Source of the DNA: Jingyaoa shaoxingensis
GTDB taxonomy: Bacteria > Bacillota > Clostridia > Lachnospirales > Lachnospiraceae
Direction of reading: 5' to 3'
Length of the DNA stretch: 64,000 nt
Assembly: GCF_014385005.1 (NCBI RefSeq)
Contig: NZ_JACRSZ010000003.1
Span: 1 to 64,000, forward strand
Part shown: piece by piece, positions 8,793-17,386 of the stretch
Numbering within the stretch: position 1 is the stretch's first letter
How the letters are laid out: every line of letters starts with the position of its first letter
Notes under the pieces: generated by a model
Told to the model about the DNA's origin: nothing
Databases searched by the model: none
Seen by the model: the letters and a program-made list of their open reading frames with translations, nothing else
Position numbers and translations under genes: made by a program

Positions 8793-8818
8793 GGAACCAT
8801 TTGGTATTTTTCTGCGTC
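8793..8818 (+). promoter_or_regulatory. Candidate ECF-sigma (autoregulatory) promoter
   Basis: GGAACC (8793-8798) and CGTC (8815-8818) are spaced 16 bases apart. This is the layout of ECF-type promoters with a GAAC-type -35 and a CGTC/CGTA -10. It lies 64 bases upstream of the ECF sigma gene. No sigma-A promoter of comparable quality is visible in the gap, which supports autoregulation. Confidence 0.6.
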
Positions 8819-8882
8819 TAATAGATAGAACAGTTGAAAAACATGTTCCTGTACGTACAGATTTTCAGAAGGGAGAAGTAAA

Positions 8883-9395
8883 GTGGAGAAGTTAGTCAAT
8901 ATGGCAAAAAGAGGTGATACAGAAGCTTTTACACAGCTGATGCAGTCTCAGATGCAAAACATGTATAAAACTGCCAGATCCATTTTATCACAGGATGAAG
9001 ATGTGGCAGATGCGATTTCAGATACCATACTGGCATGTTGGGAACAATTGGGGAGTTTGAAGCATGATGGATATTTTCGTACCTGGATGACCAGAATTTT
9101 GGTCAATAAATGCTATGATCTGATCAGATCAAATAAAACAGTAGCATGGGAAGACTATATTCCAGATCCGGCGTACCGTGAGCAGGAGTATGAAAATATT
9201 GAATGGAAACAGACCTTAGATTCTCTTTCAGAAAAATACAGGCTGATCATGATGCTGTATTATGTGGAAGGATTTAAAGTCAGTGAAATCAGCCAGATAC
9301 TGGATCTTTCAGAAGGTACCGTAAAAAGCAGACTGTCCAGAGGGCGTGACCGTCTGACAGAAGCTTTTGAATTACGGCAAAGGAGGGCGAATTAA
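8883..9395 (+). CDS. ECF-type RNA polymerase sigma factor
   Basis: Group 4 sigma-70 factor of 170 residues. It directs RNA polymerase to a small regulon, usually for envelope stress. Region 2 spans about residues 10-80 (ILSQDEDVADAISDTILACW, then GYFRTWMTRILVNKCYDL). Region 4 spans about 105-165, with LSEKYRLIMMLYYVEGFKVS and the recognition helix LSEGTVKSRLSRGRDRL. The start is GTG after GGGAG. Its stop codon overlaps the ATG of the next gene by one base, so the two are translationally coupled, the usual arrangement for a sigma/anti-sigma pair. An ECF-type promoter precedes it. Confidence 0.93.
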   Translation: MEKLVNMAKRGDTEAFTQLMQSQMQNMYKTARSILSQDEDVADAISDTILACWEQLGSLKHDGYFRTWMTRILVNKCYDLIRSNKTVAWEDYIPDPAYREQEYENIEWKQTLDSLSEKYRLIMMLYYVEGFKVSEISQILDLSEGTVKSRLSRGRDRLTEAFELRQRRAN

Positions 9396-10570
9396 TGAAG
9401 AAAAATGATACGATTTATACTTTACAGCAAAATATTGAGATCCCAGATATTGTAACAGAGAAGGCAAATATGGCATTTGAACAGATCAGGAAGGATGCCG
9501 GCAGCAGTAGCGATAAAATTGTAACGTATCAGAAATCAGTGAAAAAATCCCGCAAAAAATATGTGATTGCGGCACTCATTGCCACGATGACCGTTGGTGC
9601 AGTATCTGCCTATGCCGCTTATACAAACTGGAGTCATGGAATGAAAGAAGAACTGCGTATTTCAGAGGAACAGCAAAAGAATCTGGAAGCAAACGGTATG
9701 GCAGCATTTTCCGATGCATCCGTCACAGATGCAGGCGTGACAGTAACAGCACAGCAGAGTATTACCGATAATTATTACACCTATCTTTCCTTTAAGGTAG
9801 AGGGGTATTCTGTTGAAAAAGGGGTACAGCCAGACTTTGAAACTATTTCAGTCACCGCAGACGGACAGGATGTCAGCTGGGGCGGCAGGTTCTATGACGG
9901 AATGATTTCGGGCAATGATGGAATGTTTGTCAATGCAGATGGTTCGGAACCGGAAACAGAGGCCGATGGATCCATGATAGAAAACTATATGATGGATGAT
10001 GGCAGTCTGGAGTATCATATGATACTGAAGAGCCATGAAAAAGGATTTTTTACAGGTAAACAGCTGCATGTAGAATTAGAAAACCTTGGAACAGTGGCAA
10101 AGGCGCAATATTTTCCGGATATCGAAGGCAACTGGATACTGGATATGACACTTGGCGGTGCTGATACAGCCAGATATATAGAAACCTGTGAAAAATTAGG
10201 TGATACCGAAACAATTGTAACAGGAGTGGAACTTTCACCGGTTTCCATGCGAGTCACATATGATTTTCCAAAAACAGAGCCGCGAATGGAAGAATTTGAG
10301 GATGAAAACGGTGAAATACAGACTATTGCCTGGCCTGCACAACCACCATTTGCTTTCGGAATCCGGTTAAAAGATGGTACTGTGATGAAATATATCTCTG
10401 CCGGTAGTGAAAGCACGGGATATACAAGTGAAGAAGGGCAGGAATATGTTGTGTCATTCCCACTGGACCGAGTGATTGATCCGGATCAGGTAGAAGCAGT
10501 ACTCTTCAGAGAATACAACGAAGAAAGCAACGAACATCTTACTTATGAAGTACCGTTAAAAGCGAATTAA
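9395..10570 (+). CDS. DUF4179-type membrane protein, probable anti-sigma factor
   Basis: A 391-residue single-pass protein. The cytosolic N-terminus (residues 1-54) is basic and long enough to bind the sigma factor. One membrane helix follows (about 55-75, YVIAALIATMTVGAVSAYAA), then a large extracellular domain of about 310 residues resembling the DUF4179 family. The outside part is rich in Asp, Glu, Gly and Tyr with beta-strand-like stretches, and contains no enzyme motif I recognise. Overlap with the ECF gene and the topology suggest it holds the sigma factor inactive until an outside signal arrives. That role is known for related Firmicute proteins but is inferred here. AAAGGAGG precedes the start. 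Confidence 0.8.
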   Translation: MKKNDTIYTLQQNIEIPDIVTEKANMAFEQIRKDAGSSSDKIVTYQKSVKKSRKKYVIAALIATMTVGAVSAYAAYTNWSHGMKEELRISEEQQKNLEANGMAAFSDASVTDAGVTVTAQQSITDNYYTYLSFKVEGYSVEKGVQPDFETISVTADGQDVSWGGRFYDGMISGNDGMFVNADGSEPETEADGSMIENYMMDDGSLEYHMILKSHEKGFFTGKQLHVELENLGTVAKAQYFPDIEGNWILDMTLGGADTARYIETCEKLGDTETIVTGVELSPVSMRVTYDFPKTEPRMEEFEDENGEIQTIAWPAQPPFAFGIRLKDGTVMKYISAGSESTGYTSEEGQEYVVSFPLDRVIDPDQVEAVLFREYNEESNEHLTYEVPLKAN

Positions 10571-10644
10571 TATTCATAAATCATCTGGAAAACTTACAGC
10601 AGTAATGATACAATAGTCGAAATAGGAGAGGAGCAGTAAGGCAC

Positions 10645-11412
10645 ATGACTTTTTCAAAGAGAATCAAAAATTTAAACCGTTATCAAAAGTGTTTTTTATT
10701 GATTATGTTATTGATGTCTCTGATATTTACGATATTGTATCCCATTACCATCTCCAGAGTAGGTTATGAATATAAGAATTCCATTTTTGTTCCGACACAG
10801 GAAAACAATAATATCGTATATTCAGGTAAAATTCATGGGACGCAGGCACATTTTACAGTATCAGAAGATAAGACTCTTGCATTTCAATATGGGGATAAAA
10901 CCTATGGTCCTTATACTCTGAAAGAAGATCCTGCAGCAATTCCACAAAACGATGATATGTCTGAATATATGACAGGTGTGGAGCTTCGATGTGGCGAAAA
11001 TATTCTGTTTCGCGGAGGTATGCAGCAAATGGCCGATTCTTACTGGCTGTATAATGAGGATGGAACGGATTATGAATTTTCATATATGGTAGAGGATGAG
11101 ACTGAACGGGATGCAAGCGGCAATACCATTGATCCAGATGAGCCATCTGCAGGCATTATAATAGAACTGATGAACGATCCTGTGCTGACGCATAAAGGAA
11201 ACTGGACTACATGGTTTGTTGCTTTGGCAATTTGCCTATTTAATGCAATTTCGATTCTGTATGCGGACGAACTTTTCCGCTGGAATCTCGCCTTTCAGAT
11301 TCGTGATACATACGGAGCAGAGCCATCTGACTGGGAGATTGCAGGTAGGTATGTGAGTTGGATCATACTAATCATTGTTGCTTTGATTATATACATAATA
11401 GGGTTGAATTAA
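10645..11412 (+). CDS. Membrane protein of unknown function in the ECF sigma operon
   Basis: No family recognised. The 255-residue protein has an N-terminal membrane helix (about residues 16-36), an extracellular middle of about 150 residues, and two C-terminal helices (about 187-208 and 235-255). The outer region contains short beta-like repeats and the acidic stretch DETERDASGNTIDPDEPSAG. The gene lies 74 bases after the anti-sigma gene on the same strand, with GGAG before the ATG. No terminator was found between them, so it is probably co-transcribed and may be part of the response or signal detection. That link rests only on position. Confidence 0.7.
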   Translation: MTFSKRIKNLNRYQKCFLLIMLLMSLIFTILYPITISRVGYEYKNSIFVPTQENNNIVYSGKIHGTQAHFTVSEDKTLAFQYGDKTYGPYTLKEDPAAIPQNDDMSEYMTGVELRCGENILFRGGMQQMADSYWLYNEDGTDYEFSYMVEDETERDASGNTIDPDEPSAGIIIELMNDPVLTHKGNWTTWFVALAICLFNAISILYADELFRWNLAFQIRDTYGAEPSDWEIAGRYVSWIILIIVALIIYIIGLN

Positions 11413-11465
11413 TCAGCAGGCTTTTATCATAGGATTTATCTATACTTAAAATGACAAACAACAGC

Positions 11466-11494
11466 TTGTCAGGATGTTTGGAAGATGATATAAT
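11466..11494 (+). promoter_or_regulatory. Sigma-A promoter of the tyrosine recombinase gene
   Basis: TTGTCA (11466-11471) and a perfect TATAAT (11489-11494) are separated by 17 bases. The predicted start is near 11501, just before an inverted repeat. Confidence 0.65.
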
Positions 11495-11505
11495 AACCCA
11501 TACAG

Positions 11506-11539
11506 ATCTATTCGACAAACCATAGTTTAACGAATAGAT
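11506..11539. repeat. Inverted repeat in the recombinase leader
   Basis: Perfect 9-bp arms ATCTATTCG and CGAATAGAT with a 16-base spacer lie right at the predicted transcription start. It could be an operator, a leader hairpin or a recombination site. The spacer is longer than the 6-8 bases of dif/Xer core sites. Confidence 0.5.
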
Positions 11540-11587
11540 GAGCAGCGATATACAATGATTACGTTCAGAAAGGATTTTTATATTATT

Positions 11588-12646
11588 ATGGATCAGACAT
11601 CTATGACATATCATGAACAAACCGATATTGACAATACCTTACGTCTGCGGGAAATCTTAAAGACACTTCCTCCGTTTGTCAAGGATTATTTCCGGGCAAT
11701 TGAACCTACCACATCTACGCGAACCAGGATTTCTTATGCATATGACATTCGGGTATTTTTCCAGTTTTTACTAAATGAGAACCCGGCGTTTAAGAATACA
11801 TCCATGTCAGAGATCTCTGTATCTGTACTTGATCAGATCAAGGCTCTCGACATCGAGGAATACTTGGAATACTTAAAAGTATATGGTGACCGGGAGAATC
11901 TCCACACCAACGGCGAACGTGCCTTAAAACGCAAAATGGTGGCTCTCAGGGGGTTCTATGCATATTACTATAAGCATGAAATGATCCAGACAAATCCTTC
12001 CGTTCTGGTTGATATGCCGAAGATTCATGACAAGGCAATTATCCGCCTGGATGCGGACGAAACGGCCATGCTTCTGGATTTTATTGAACATGGCGGTGAT
12101 GAACTGAGTGGTCAGAAAAAGGTCTACTGGGAAAAGACAAAGGTTCGCGATCTGGCACTGATTACCCTTCTTTTAGGTACTGGAATCCGTGTATCCGAAT
12201 GTGTGGGTCTGGACATTACAGACGTGGATTTTAAAAATAACGGTATCAAGGTCGTTCGAAAAGGCGGTAATGAAATGATTGTATACTTTGGTGATGAGGT
12301 GGAATCTGCCCTGCGTGATTACCTGGCGGTGCGGGAAGGCATTACGCCTTTAGTCGGCCATGAAAACGCCCTCTTTCTCTCCACTCAGCGGAAACGTATT
12401 GGCATCAAGGCTGTGGAAAATCTGGTAAAAAAATATGCATCCCAGATTACCGGAACCAAGAAAATTACACCTCATAAGCTGCGAAGTACTTATGGTACTG
12501 CTCTTTATCAGGAAACCGGTGATATCTATCTGGTTGCAGATGTTCTGGGACACAAAGACGTCAATACCACCAAAAAGCATTATGCAGCCATGGACGACCA
12601 GAGACGCCGTCGGGCTGCTTCAGCAGTACATCTGAGGGAAGATTAA
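11588..12646 (+). CDS. Tyrosine recombinase/integrase (XerC/XerD-like)
   Basis: Site-specific recombinase of about 352 residues. The N-terminal SAM-like core-binding domain (about 30-150) is followed by the catalytic domain with all key residues: Arg201 in GTGIRVSE, the lysine in VRKGG, His296/Arg299 in TPHKLRSTYG, His322 in LGHKD and nucleophile Tyr332 in KKHYAAM. The frame also allows a start at 11555, but the AAAGGA lies between the two ATGs, so the later one was chosen. No phage or transposon genes surround it, so it is more likely a stand-alone chromosomal recombinase than a mobile-element integrase. Whether it is the dimer-resolving Xer cannot be told without dif and other Xer copies. 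Confidence 0.88.
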   Translation: MDQTSMTYHEQTDIDNTLRLREILKTLPPFVKDYFRAIEPTTSTRTRISYAYDIRVFFQFLLNENPAFKNTSMSEISVSVLDQIKALDIEEYLEYLKVYGDRENLHTNGERALKRKMVALRGFYAYYYKHEMIQTNPSVLVDMPKIHDKAIIRLDADETAMLLDFIEHGGDELSGQKKVYWEKTKVRDLALITLLLGTGIRVSECVGLDITDVDFKNNGIKVVRKGGNEMIVYFGDEVESALRDYLAVREGITPLVGHENALFLSTQRKRIGIKAVENLVKKYASQITGTKKITPHKLRSTYGTALYQETGDIYLVADVLGHKDVNTTKKHYAAMDDQRRRRAASAVHLRED

Positions 12647-12658
12647 TCCATACATAAG

Positions 12659-12712
12659 AATCCCTCTGTCGGATCAAAACAGATAGATCTGTCAGAGGGA
12701 TTGACTTTTATT
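12659..12712 (+). terminator. Terminator after the tyrosine recombinase
   Basis: Arms AATCCCTCTG and CAGAGGGATT are followed by GACTTTTATTTAA on the + strand. It lies between the convergent recombinase and dtd genes, and its stem may also end - strand transcription. Confidence 0.75.
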
Positions 12713-13149
12713 TAATTTTCCAGTATCACAGTAAATGGTCCGTCATTGACCAGGCTGACCTTCATATCAGCGCCAAATTCCCCTGTTTCTACACATGGGA
12801 TCTGTTTCCGGCATTCTGAGATGATGTATTCATACAATTCATTAGCCATTTCCGGAGGGGCTGCATCCACAAAACTTGGACGGTTGCCTTTCTTACAATT
12901 GGCATATAAGGTAAACTGAGAAACCAGTAAAAGGCTGCCGTCTACATCTTTCAGTGCCAGATTGGTCTTTCCGTTTTCATCTTCAAAGATACGAAGCTGA
13001 ATCATCTTTTTGATTAACTGATCAGCTATTTCTCTTGTATCTTCTTTTCCGATTCCAATCAGAACCAGAAATCCTTTTTGAATCTGTCCGATACAGGTAT
13101 GATTTACCGTAACAGAAGCCTCACGGACACGTTGAATCACAAATTTCAT
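12712..13149 (-). CDS. dtd: D-aminoacyl-tRNA deacylase
   Basis: Hydrolyses D-amino acids (and mischarged glycine) from tRNA, keeping them out of translation; cytosolic dimer. With the start at [15 protein letters not shown] the product is 145 residues, the normal size. The open frame extends 13 codons further upstream, but those do not match the family. The two active-site signatures are present: [17 protein letters not shown] and, near the C-terminus, the Gly-cisPro motif NDGPFTV. It is the last gene of the - strand run, 85 bases after the cytidylate-kinase-like gene, and probably shares its promoter. Confidence 0.95.
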   Translation of the reverse strand: MKFVIQRVREASVTVNHTCIGQIQKGFLVLIGIGKEDTREIADQLIKKMIQLRIFEDENGKTNLALKDVDGSLLLVSQFTLYANCKKGNRPSFVDAAPPEMANELYEYIISECRKQIPCVETGEFGADMKVSLVNDGPFTVILEN

Positions 13150-13233
13150 AATAATAGGTACTCTCCTGCTTTTTCTCATGATGTACAAAATGCCTTACGG
13201 ACTGCATATTCTAATCCGCAGGGCATTCTACGA

Positions 13234-13884
13234 TTATTCAGATAAATGACGTGGAACTTTCCGTTGTTCCTTCTCTTCTACAAATTTTTTAATCAGATCT
13301 ACGGTTCCGTCAATTCCAAGAACAGAGCTATTCACGCACAGATCATAACTACTGATGTCGCCCCATTTCTTACTGGTGTAGTAGTTATAATAGCTGGCAC
13401 GTTGTTTGTCAGTCTTGGTAATGGCATCCTTTGCCTTGGAGTCACTCCAGTCATGGCGTCTGGCGATGCGATGAATTCGAGTGTCCACATCACCATAAAT
13501 AAACACAGATACATGATTCGGGAATGATTCCAGTGCATAGTCGGCACAACGCCCAACCATAACACACGGTCCTTCTTTTGCAATATCCTTAATAGCATTA
13601 AACTGTGCCAGAAATACCTTGTGATTGATCGGCATACCCGATAAAGCGGAAGAAGCATATCCCATAGAATAGGTATCCATAACCAGAGAATATAAGAAAC
13701 TATTCGTTGGTTTCTCATCATGGTTTTCAAAAAGCTCCTGACAAATTCCGCTTTCTTTAGCGGCTCGGTCTAAAAGTTCATTATCGTAACACTTGATTCC
13801 AAAAGCCTCAGCAAGTTTTTGGCCAATCTCTCTTCCTCCGCTTCCATACTGTCTTCCGATTGTAATGATTGATTTACATGCCAT
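13234..13884 (-). CDS. Cytidylate kinase-like family protein
   Basis: P-loop kinase-like protein of 216 residues related to cytidylate kinase. The N-terminus is TIGRQYGSGGREIGQKLAE, where the usual GxxGxGK(S/T) loop is replaced by the GRQYGSGGREIG form typical of this family. The following CYDNELLDRAAKESG matches the NMP-binding region. It is probably not the housekeeping Cmk, and its real substrate is unknown. AGGAGGAG precedes the ATG. It is followed by dtd and preceded by a palindromic operator-like site over its promoter. Confidence 0.88.
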   Translation of the reverse strand: MACKSIITIGRQYGSGGREIGQKLAEAFGIKCYDNELLDRAAKESGICQELFENHDEKPTNSFLYSLVMDTYSMGYASSALSGMPINHKVFLAQFNAIKDIAKEGPCVMVGRCADYALESFPNHVSVFIYGDVDTRIHRIARRHDWSDSKAKDAITKTDKQRASYYNYYTSKKWGDISSYDLCVNSSVLGIDGTVDLIKKFVEEKEQRKVPRHLSE

Positions 13885-13927
13885 AAAAATCTCCTCCTGC
13901 CTGTTTTGGATAAAATAATTTATGTAT

Positions 13928-13956
13928 ATTATACAATAAAGACATCATATTGTACA
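13928..13956 (-). promoter_or_regulatory. Promoter of the cytidylate kinase-like gene
   Basis: A perfect TATAAT on the - strand (13928-13933) has TGTACA 17 bases upstream (13951-13956). The -35 box lies within a perfect palindrome. Confidence 0.5.
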
Positions 13957-13969
13957 GCAATTTGTACAA
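13950..13969. promoter_or_regulatory. Palindromic operator-like site TTGTACA-N6-TGTACAA
   Basis: Perfect 7-bp arms around a 6-base spacer overlap the -35 region of the cytidylate-kinase-like promoter. The dyad size suits a dimeric repressor. The regulator is not identifiable from the sequence. Confidence 0.5.
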
Positions 13970-14009
13970 AAAATCATAATATTCAAACTTTGTATAGAAA
14001 TTATTTTTC

Positions 14010-14939
14010 TTACCTGGATGAGATACTGCGCAATTTAGTCAGAAGATTTTCAAAATATTCCGGCAGCGGTGCAGAAAATTCCATATATTCGCCTGTCCGC
14101 GGATGAATGAATCCCAGCACCTGGGCATGAAGTGTCTGTCCCTGCAGACCTGAAAATGGACATTTAGCCGGTCCGTAAACATCATCCCCGACAATCGGGT
14201 GATGAATGCTGCTCATATGAACACGAATCTGATGGGTACGTCCCGTTTCAAGCTGACATTCGATATAAGTATAATTTCCAAAACGCTCCAGAACATGGTA
14301 ATGGGTAATGGCATCCCGACCATTTCGTGGCTCAATCGCCATTTTTTTGCGATCAATGGGATGACGTCCGATCGGAGCATCTACAGTGCCCTGATCATCC
14401 TTTAGATTTCCATGTACAATCGCACGGTACCTGCGGGTAATAGAATGTACCTTTAACTGTTCGGCAATGGCATTGTGGGCAAAATCGTTTTTACATACCA
14501 AAAGACTTCCGGTTGTATTGCGGTCAATACGATGAACAATGCCAGGACGCATTACCCCATTAATCCCTGACAAATCATCCTTGCAGTGATACATTAATGC
14601 ATTAACCAGTGTGCCACTGTAATGTCCGGCTGCAGGATGAACTACCATGCCTTTCGGTTTATTTATGACAATCAGATCCTGATCTTCATATAGAATATCC
14701 AGTGGAATATCTTCCGGCAGAATATCCGGTATAACCTGATCAGGAATCAGAAGTGCGATTTCTTCAGACCCGGTTATTTTATAATTAGACTTGACGGCTT
14801 TTCCTTCAATCGAGACCTGTCCGTCTTTGATCAGTTTCTGAATATAGGATCTGGAGTGTTCCGGGAGCTGTTCCGAAAGAAAACGGTCTATGCGGATTCC
14901 GTAATGCTCTGCGGACGCCTGAATTAGTTTCTGATCCAC
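14010..14939 (-). CDS. RluD-family 23S rRNA pseudouridine synthase
   Basis: Converts uridines to pseudouridine in 23S rRNA (RluA/RluC/RluD family). The 309 residues comprise an N-terminal S4 RNA-binding domain (about 14-75: RIDRFLSEQLPEHSRSYIQK) and a catalytic domain with the aspartate motif HRIDRNTTGSLLVC and the RTHQIRVH signature. The usual HRLDxxTSG is slightly varied. The start is GTG behind GAGGTG. It overlaps lspA by 16 bases, the classic lspA-rluD pair. The exact target uridines cannot be read from sequence. Confidence 0.94.
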   Translation of the reverse strand: MDQKLIQASAEHYGIRIDRFLSEQLPEHSRSYIQKLIKDGQVSIEGKAVKSNYKITGSEEIALLIPDQVIPDILPEDIPLDILYEDQDLIVINKPKGMVVHPAAGHYSGTLVNALMYHCKDDLSGINGVMRPGIVHRIDRNTTGSLLVCKNDFAHNAIAEQLKVHSITRRYRAIVHGNLKDDQGTVDAPIGRHPIDRKKMAIEPRNGRDAITHYHVLERFGNYTYIECQLETGRTHQIRVHMSSIHHPIVGDDVYGPAKCPFSGLQGQTLHAQVLGFIHPRTGEYMEFSAPLPEYFENLLTKLRSISSR

Positions 14940-15409
14940 TCGTACACCTCTTTTCGATAAAAAAATAAAAATAATGCAATAGAAAGGGTCACATAACAGT
15001 CGGCCACATTAAATACCGGGAAATTGATAGCTGAGAAATACAGAAAATCAATCACATAGCCATGTAAAAAGCGGTCAATGGCGTTACCCACTGCACCGGA
15101 TGCCAGCATAATCATAAGGAACCGGCTCAGATTCCAGTGGTGTTCCAATGGGAGTTTCCGATAATAGAAAAAAATCAGACCTGTCAGAATCACTGCAGTA
15201 ATCAGAAAGAAAAATCTGGCATTTTCTAGAAGCCCCCATGCCGCCCCCCTGTTCTCCAGGTAATAAAGTTCAAATATACCTGGAATCAGAATGATACCAG
15301 ACTGATTCTTTAAATACAGAACTGCAGCATATTTGGATAACTGATCCAGCAAAACAAGTACGGTCAGTTCTGCCAGAGCAAACAGATAATAGCGTTTAGT
15401 CTTGTTCAT
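14924..15409 (-). CDS. lspA: Lipoprotein signal peptidase (signal peptidase II)
   Basis: Membrane aspartyl protease that removes signal peptides from prolipoproteins. It has 161 residues with four membrane helices. The two catalytic aspartates lie in GNAIDRF and FNVADCYVT, and the conserved N-terminal NRGAAWG is present. The ribosome site is weak, and a perfect 12-bp palindrome (GGTTACGTAACC, 15434-15445) sits just upstream, overlapping the aroB stop. It overlaps the start of rluD. Confidence 0.96.
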   Translation of the reverse strand: MNKTKRYYLFALAELTVLVLLDQLSKYAAVLYLKNQSGIILIPGIFELYYLENRGAAWGLLENARFFFLITAVILTGLIFFYYRKLPLEHHWNLSRFLMIMLASGAVGNAIDRFLHGYVIDFLYFSAINFPVFNVADCYVTLSIALFLFFYRKEVYEWIRN

Positions 15410-15444
15410 AACAACTCGTAGTTTACATAATCTGGTTACGTAAC

Positions 15445-16566
15445 CTATTCTCCTTCCAGATTGTCAGCATTAATAAATTCAACAGCTTCCAGAATTTCTT
15501 CATCTGTTACAGTATGGTCAATAAATGCCTTGCCAATTTTCTCTAGCAGAATAAATTTTACCTTACCGGCGTCCATTTTTTTATCTGACTTGGTAATACG
15601 CAGAATTTCCTGACTGTCGATTCCTTCAATGAGAAAAGACAGATCAAATCCCACATTCATATCACGGATCTCATAAAATTCTTCTGTAGATAACAGTCCC
15701 CTTTTAAAAGAAATATAGGCAGCGGCAACATACCCCAGGGCAACACACTGACCGTGAAGAAGCTCTGGTGATTTGACTTTTTCAATGGCATGTCCGATGG
15801 TATGTCCAAAGTTCAGTAACGCACGTTCTCCCTTTTCAGTAGGATCTTTTTCTACAACATTTTTCTTGATTTCACAGCTTTCCTGTACCATCTTTAATAG
15901 TACCGGCAGTTCACGGTCATTGATTTCTGTCATATGATTAATCAGCCATTCGTAGTATGCGGCATTTTTGATCAGACCATGCTTCAGGATCTCGCCCATA
16001 CCACAGGCAAACTGCTGTTCATTCAGACTCATAAGCGTATTCAGATTCATATAGACAAGAGATGGCTGATGGAATGCACCGACCATATTCTTGTAGCTGT
16101 CAAAATCCACACCGGTTTTACCGCCAATGCTGCTGTCTACCTGGGATAATAATGTAGTAGGCACCTGAACGAAATCAATGCCTCTCAGATAAGTTGCTGC
16201 GGCGTAACCTGCAAGGTCACCTACCACGCCGCCTCCCAGGGCAACGATTAGATCACGGCGTTCGAAATGGTTCAAAATCAAATGTTCATACAGATTCCGG
16301 ACCGTATCCAGAGTCTTATTCTGCTCTCCTGCCGGGAAAATAAACTGGGATACGGTAATACAGTGACTGTCCAATGCTGCGGTAATCTGGCTTCCATAGA
16401 GTGGAAATACATTGCTGTCTGATACAATGCAGACCTTTCTGCCGGAAATCTTGCAGTCCTTTTCCAAAATCTCTGCAAAATGTTCAAAGCTCTGCTCAAA
16501 ATAAATGGTATATCCCTGATGATCTCCTGTCTTTACAGACAGGCTGGATTCAAATTTTTTACCCAT
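15445..16566 (-). CDS. aroB: 3-dehydroquinate synthase
   Basis: Second step of the shikimate pathway: DAHP to 3-dehydroquinate, using NAD+ and a divalent metal. The protein has 373 residues. The NAD-binding core GGGVVGDLAGYAAATYLRG is followed by QVPTTLLSQVDSSIGGKTG. Metal ligands are in the conserved E of GMGEILKHG and the histidines of NFGHTIGHAIE and LLHGQ. GGAGAA precedes the ATG. No other aro gene is adjacent; here it lies between ylmH and lspA, 36 bases before lspA. Confidence 0.96.
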   Translation of the reverse strand: MGKKFESSLSVKTGDHQGYTIYFEQSFEHFAEILEKDCKISGRKVCIVSDSNVFPLYGSQITAALDSHCITVSQFIFPAGEQNKTLDTVRNLYEHLILNHFERRDLIVALGGGVVGDLAGYAAATYLRGIDFVQVPTTLLSQVDSSIGGKTGVDFDSYKNMVGAFHQPSLVYMNLNTLMSLNEQQFACGMGEILKHGLIKNAAYYEWLINHMTEINDRELPVLLKMVQESCEIKKNVVEKDPTEKGERALLNFGHTIGHAIEKVKSPELLHGQCVALGYVAAAYISFKRGLLSTEEFYEIRDMNVGFDLSFLIEGIDSQEILRITKSDKKMDAGKVKFILLEKIGKAFIDHTVTDEEILEAVEFINADNLEGE

Positions 16567-16583
16567 AATTGATTCTCCTTCTA

Positions 16584-17381
16584 TTATTTATAACGTTTTA
16601 TTTCTACGGAAAGACGTCCTTTGCGTGTTTCAGAAAGGACACTGCAGAACTGAAACTTGCCGTATCCGCGGGCAGAGATAATATCTCCATTTTTTAATTT
16701 ATAACCGTTGGAGGTAGTCAGTCTGCCATTGACGTAAATACTGCCGTTTTCCACCAGGGAAGTCAGGCTGCTTCTGGAAGACCCAAATGCCAGTGAAAGC
16801 AGGCTGTCCAGACGCAGGGAAGCTACTGTCCCGTGAATCGTCTCATACACTGGCTGCCAGGAAAATGAGTCCAGATCTGTAATCTGAGCAGCAACGGAAG
16901 TATGACGGATATGGGTCAGTTCCCTGCAAAGCAGCTCTGCCATAGTTTCATGGCAGAATACGTAGGTACCGTCATCTGTCAGTAAAATATCCCCAATTTT
17001 ATTTCGTTCAATGCCGATATTCAGAATAGCACCCAGAAAATCCCGATGTGTCAGTTTATCTGTATATTTTTCATGCAGTGGACGTATACAAATGCAGACA
17101 AAAGGGAATTCCCACCCATATGGAAGGCTGCCATCCTTCGTCTCTGTATCCTCCATATCATAAGAAAGAGCATCAGGTATAAATGCTATCATCTGACGCT
17201 CTGCTGTTTCATAGCCGCCAAACAGCCTGCATGTAACAAATGCAAGCTCTTTTTTGCTGCTGTGATAAATATTCAGTTCATTTAAGTTCAGAAAATCACT
17301 GAACATAATCATACTGCGCCGATCTGCCAGGTTCGCAAGATCGATCACTCTTCGCTGAAATAATACTTCGTCTTTTGTCAT
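16584..17381 (-). CDS. ylmH: YlmH-family S4-domain RNA-binding protein
   Basis: A 265-residue protein found next to sepF in most Gram-positive division clusters. The N-terminal part is an RNA-binding-like domain. The C-terminal S4 domain (about residues 180-240) reads LRLDSLLSLAFGSSRSSL, ENGSIYVNGRL, LKNGDIISARGYGKF. YlmH homologues are known to bind stalled 50S-peptidyl-tRNA complexes in ribosome rescue, so the link to division is positional. It starts five bases after the sepF stop with no separate ribosome site, so translation is probably coupled. Confidence 0.92.
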   Translation of the reverse strand: MTKDEVLFQRRVIDLANLADRRSMIMFSDFLNLNELNIYHSSKKELAFVTCRLFGGYETAERQMIAFIPDALSYDMEDTETKDGSLPYGWEFPFVCICIRPLHEKYTDKLTHRDFLGAILNIGIERNKIGDILLTDDGTYVFCHETMAELLCRELTHIRHTSVAAQITDLDSFSWQPVYETIHGTVASLRLDSLLSLAFGSSRSSLTSLVENGSIYVNGRLTTSNGYKLKNGDIISARGYGKFQFCSVLSETRKGRLSVEIKRYK

Positions 17382-17386
17382 AATAA

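Noticed and set aside
11588..12646. Integrated phage or transposon around the tyrosine recombinase
   Set aside because: No other phage, transfer or insertion-sequence genes and no flanking att-like repeats were found; neighbours are ordinary chromosomal genes.
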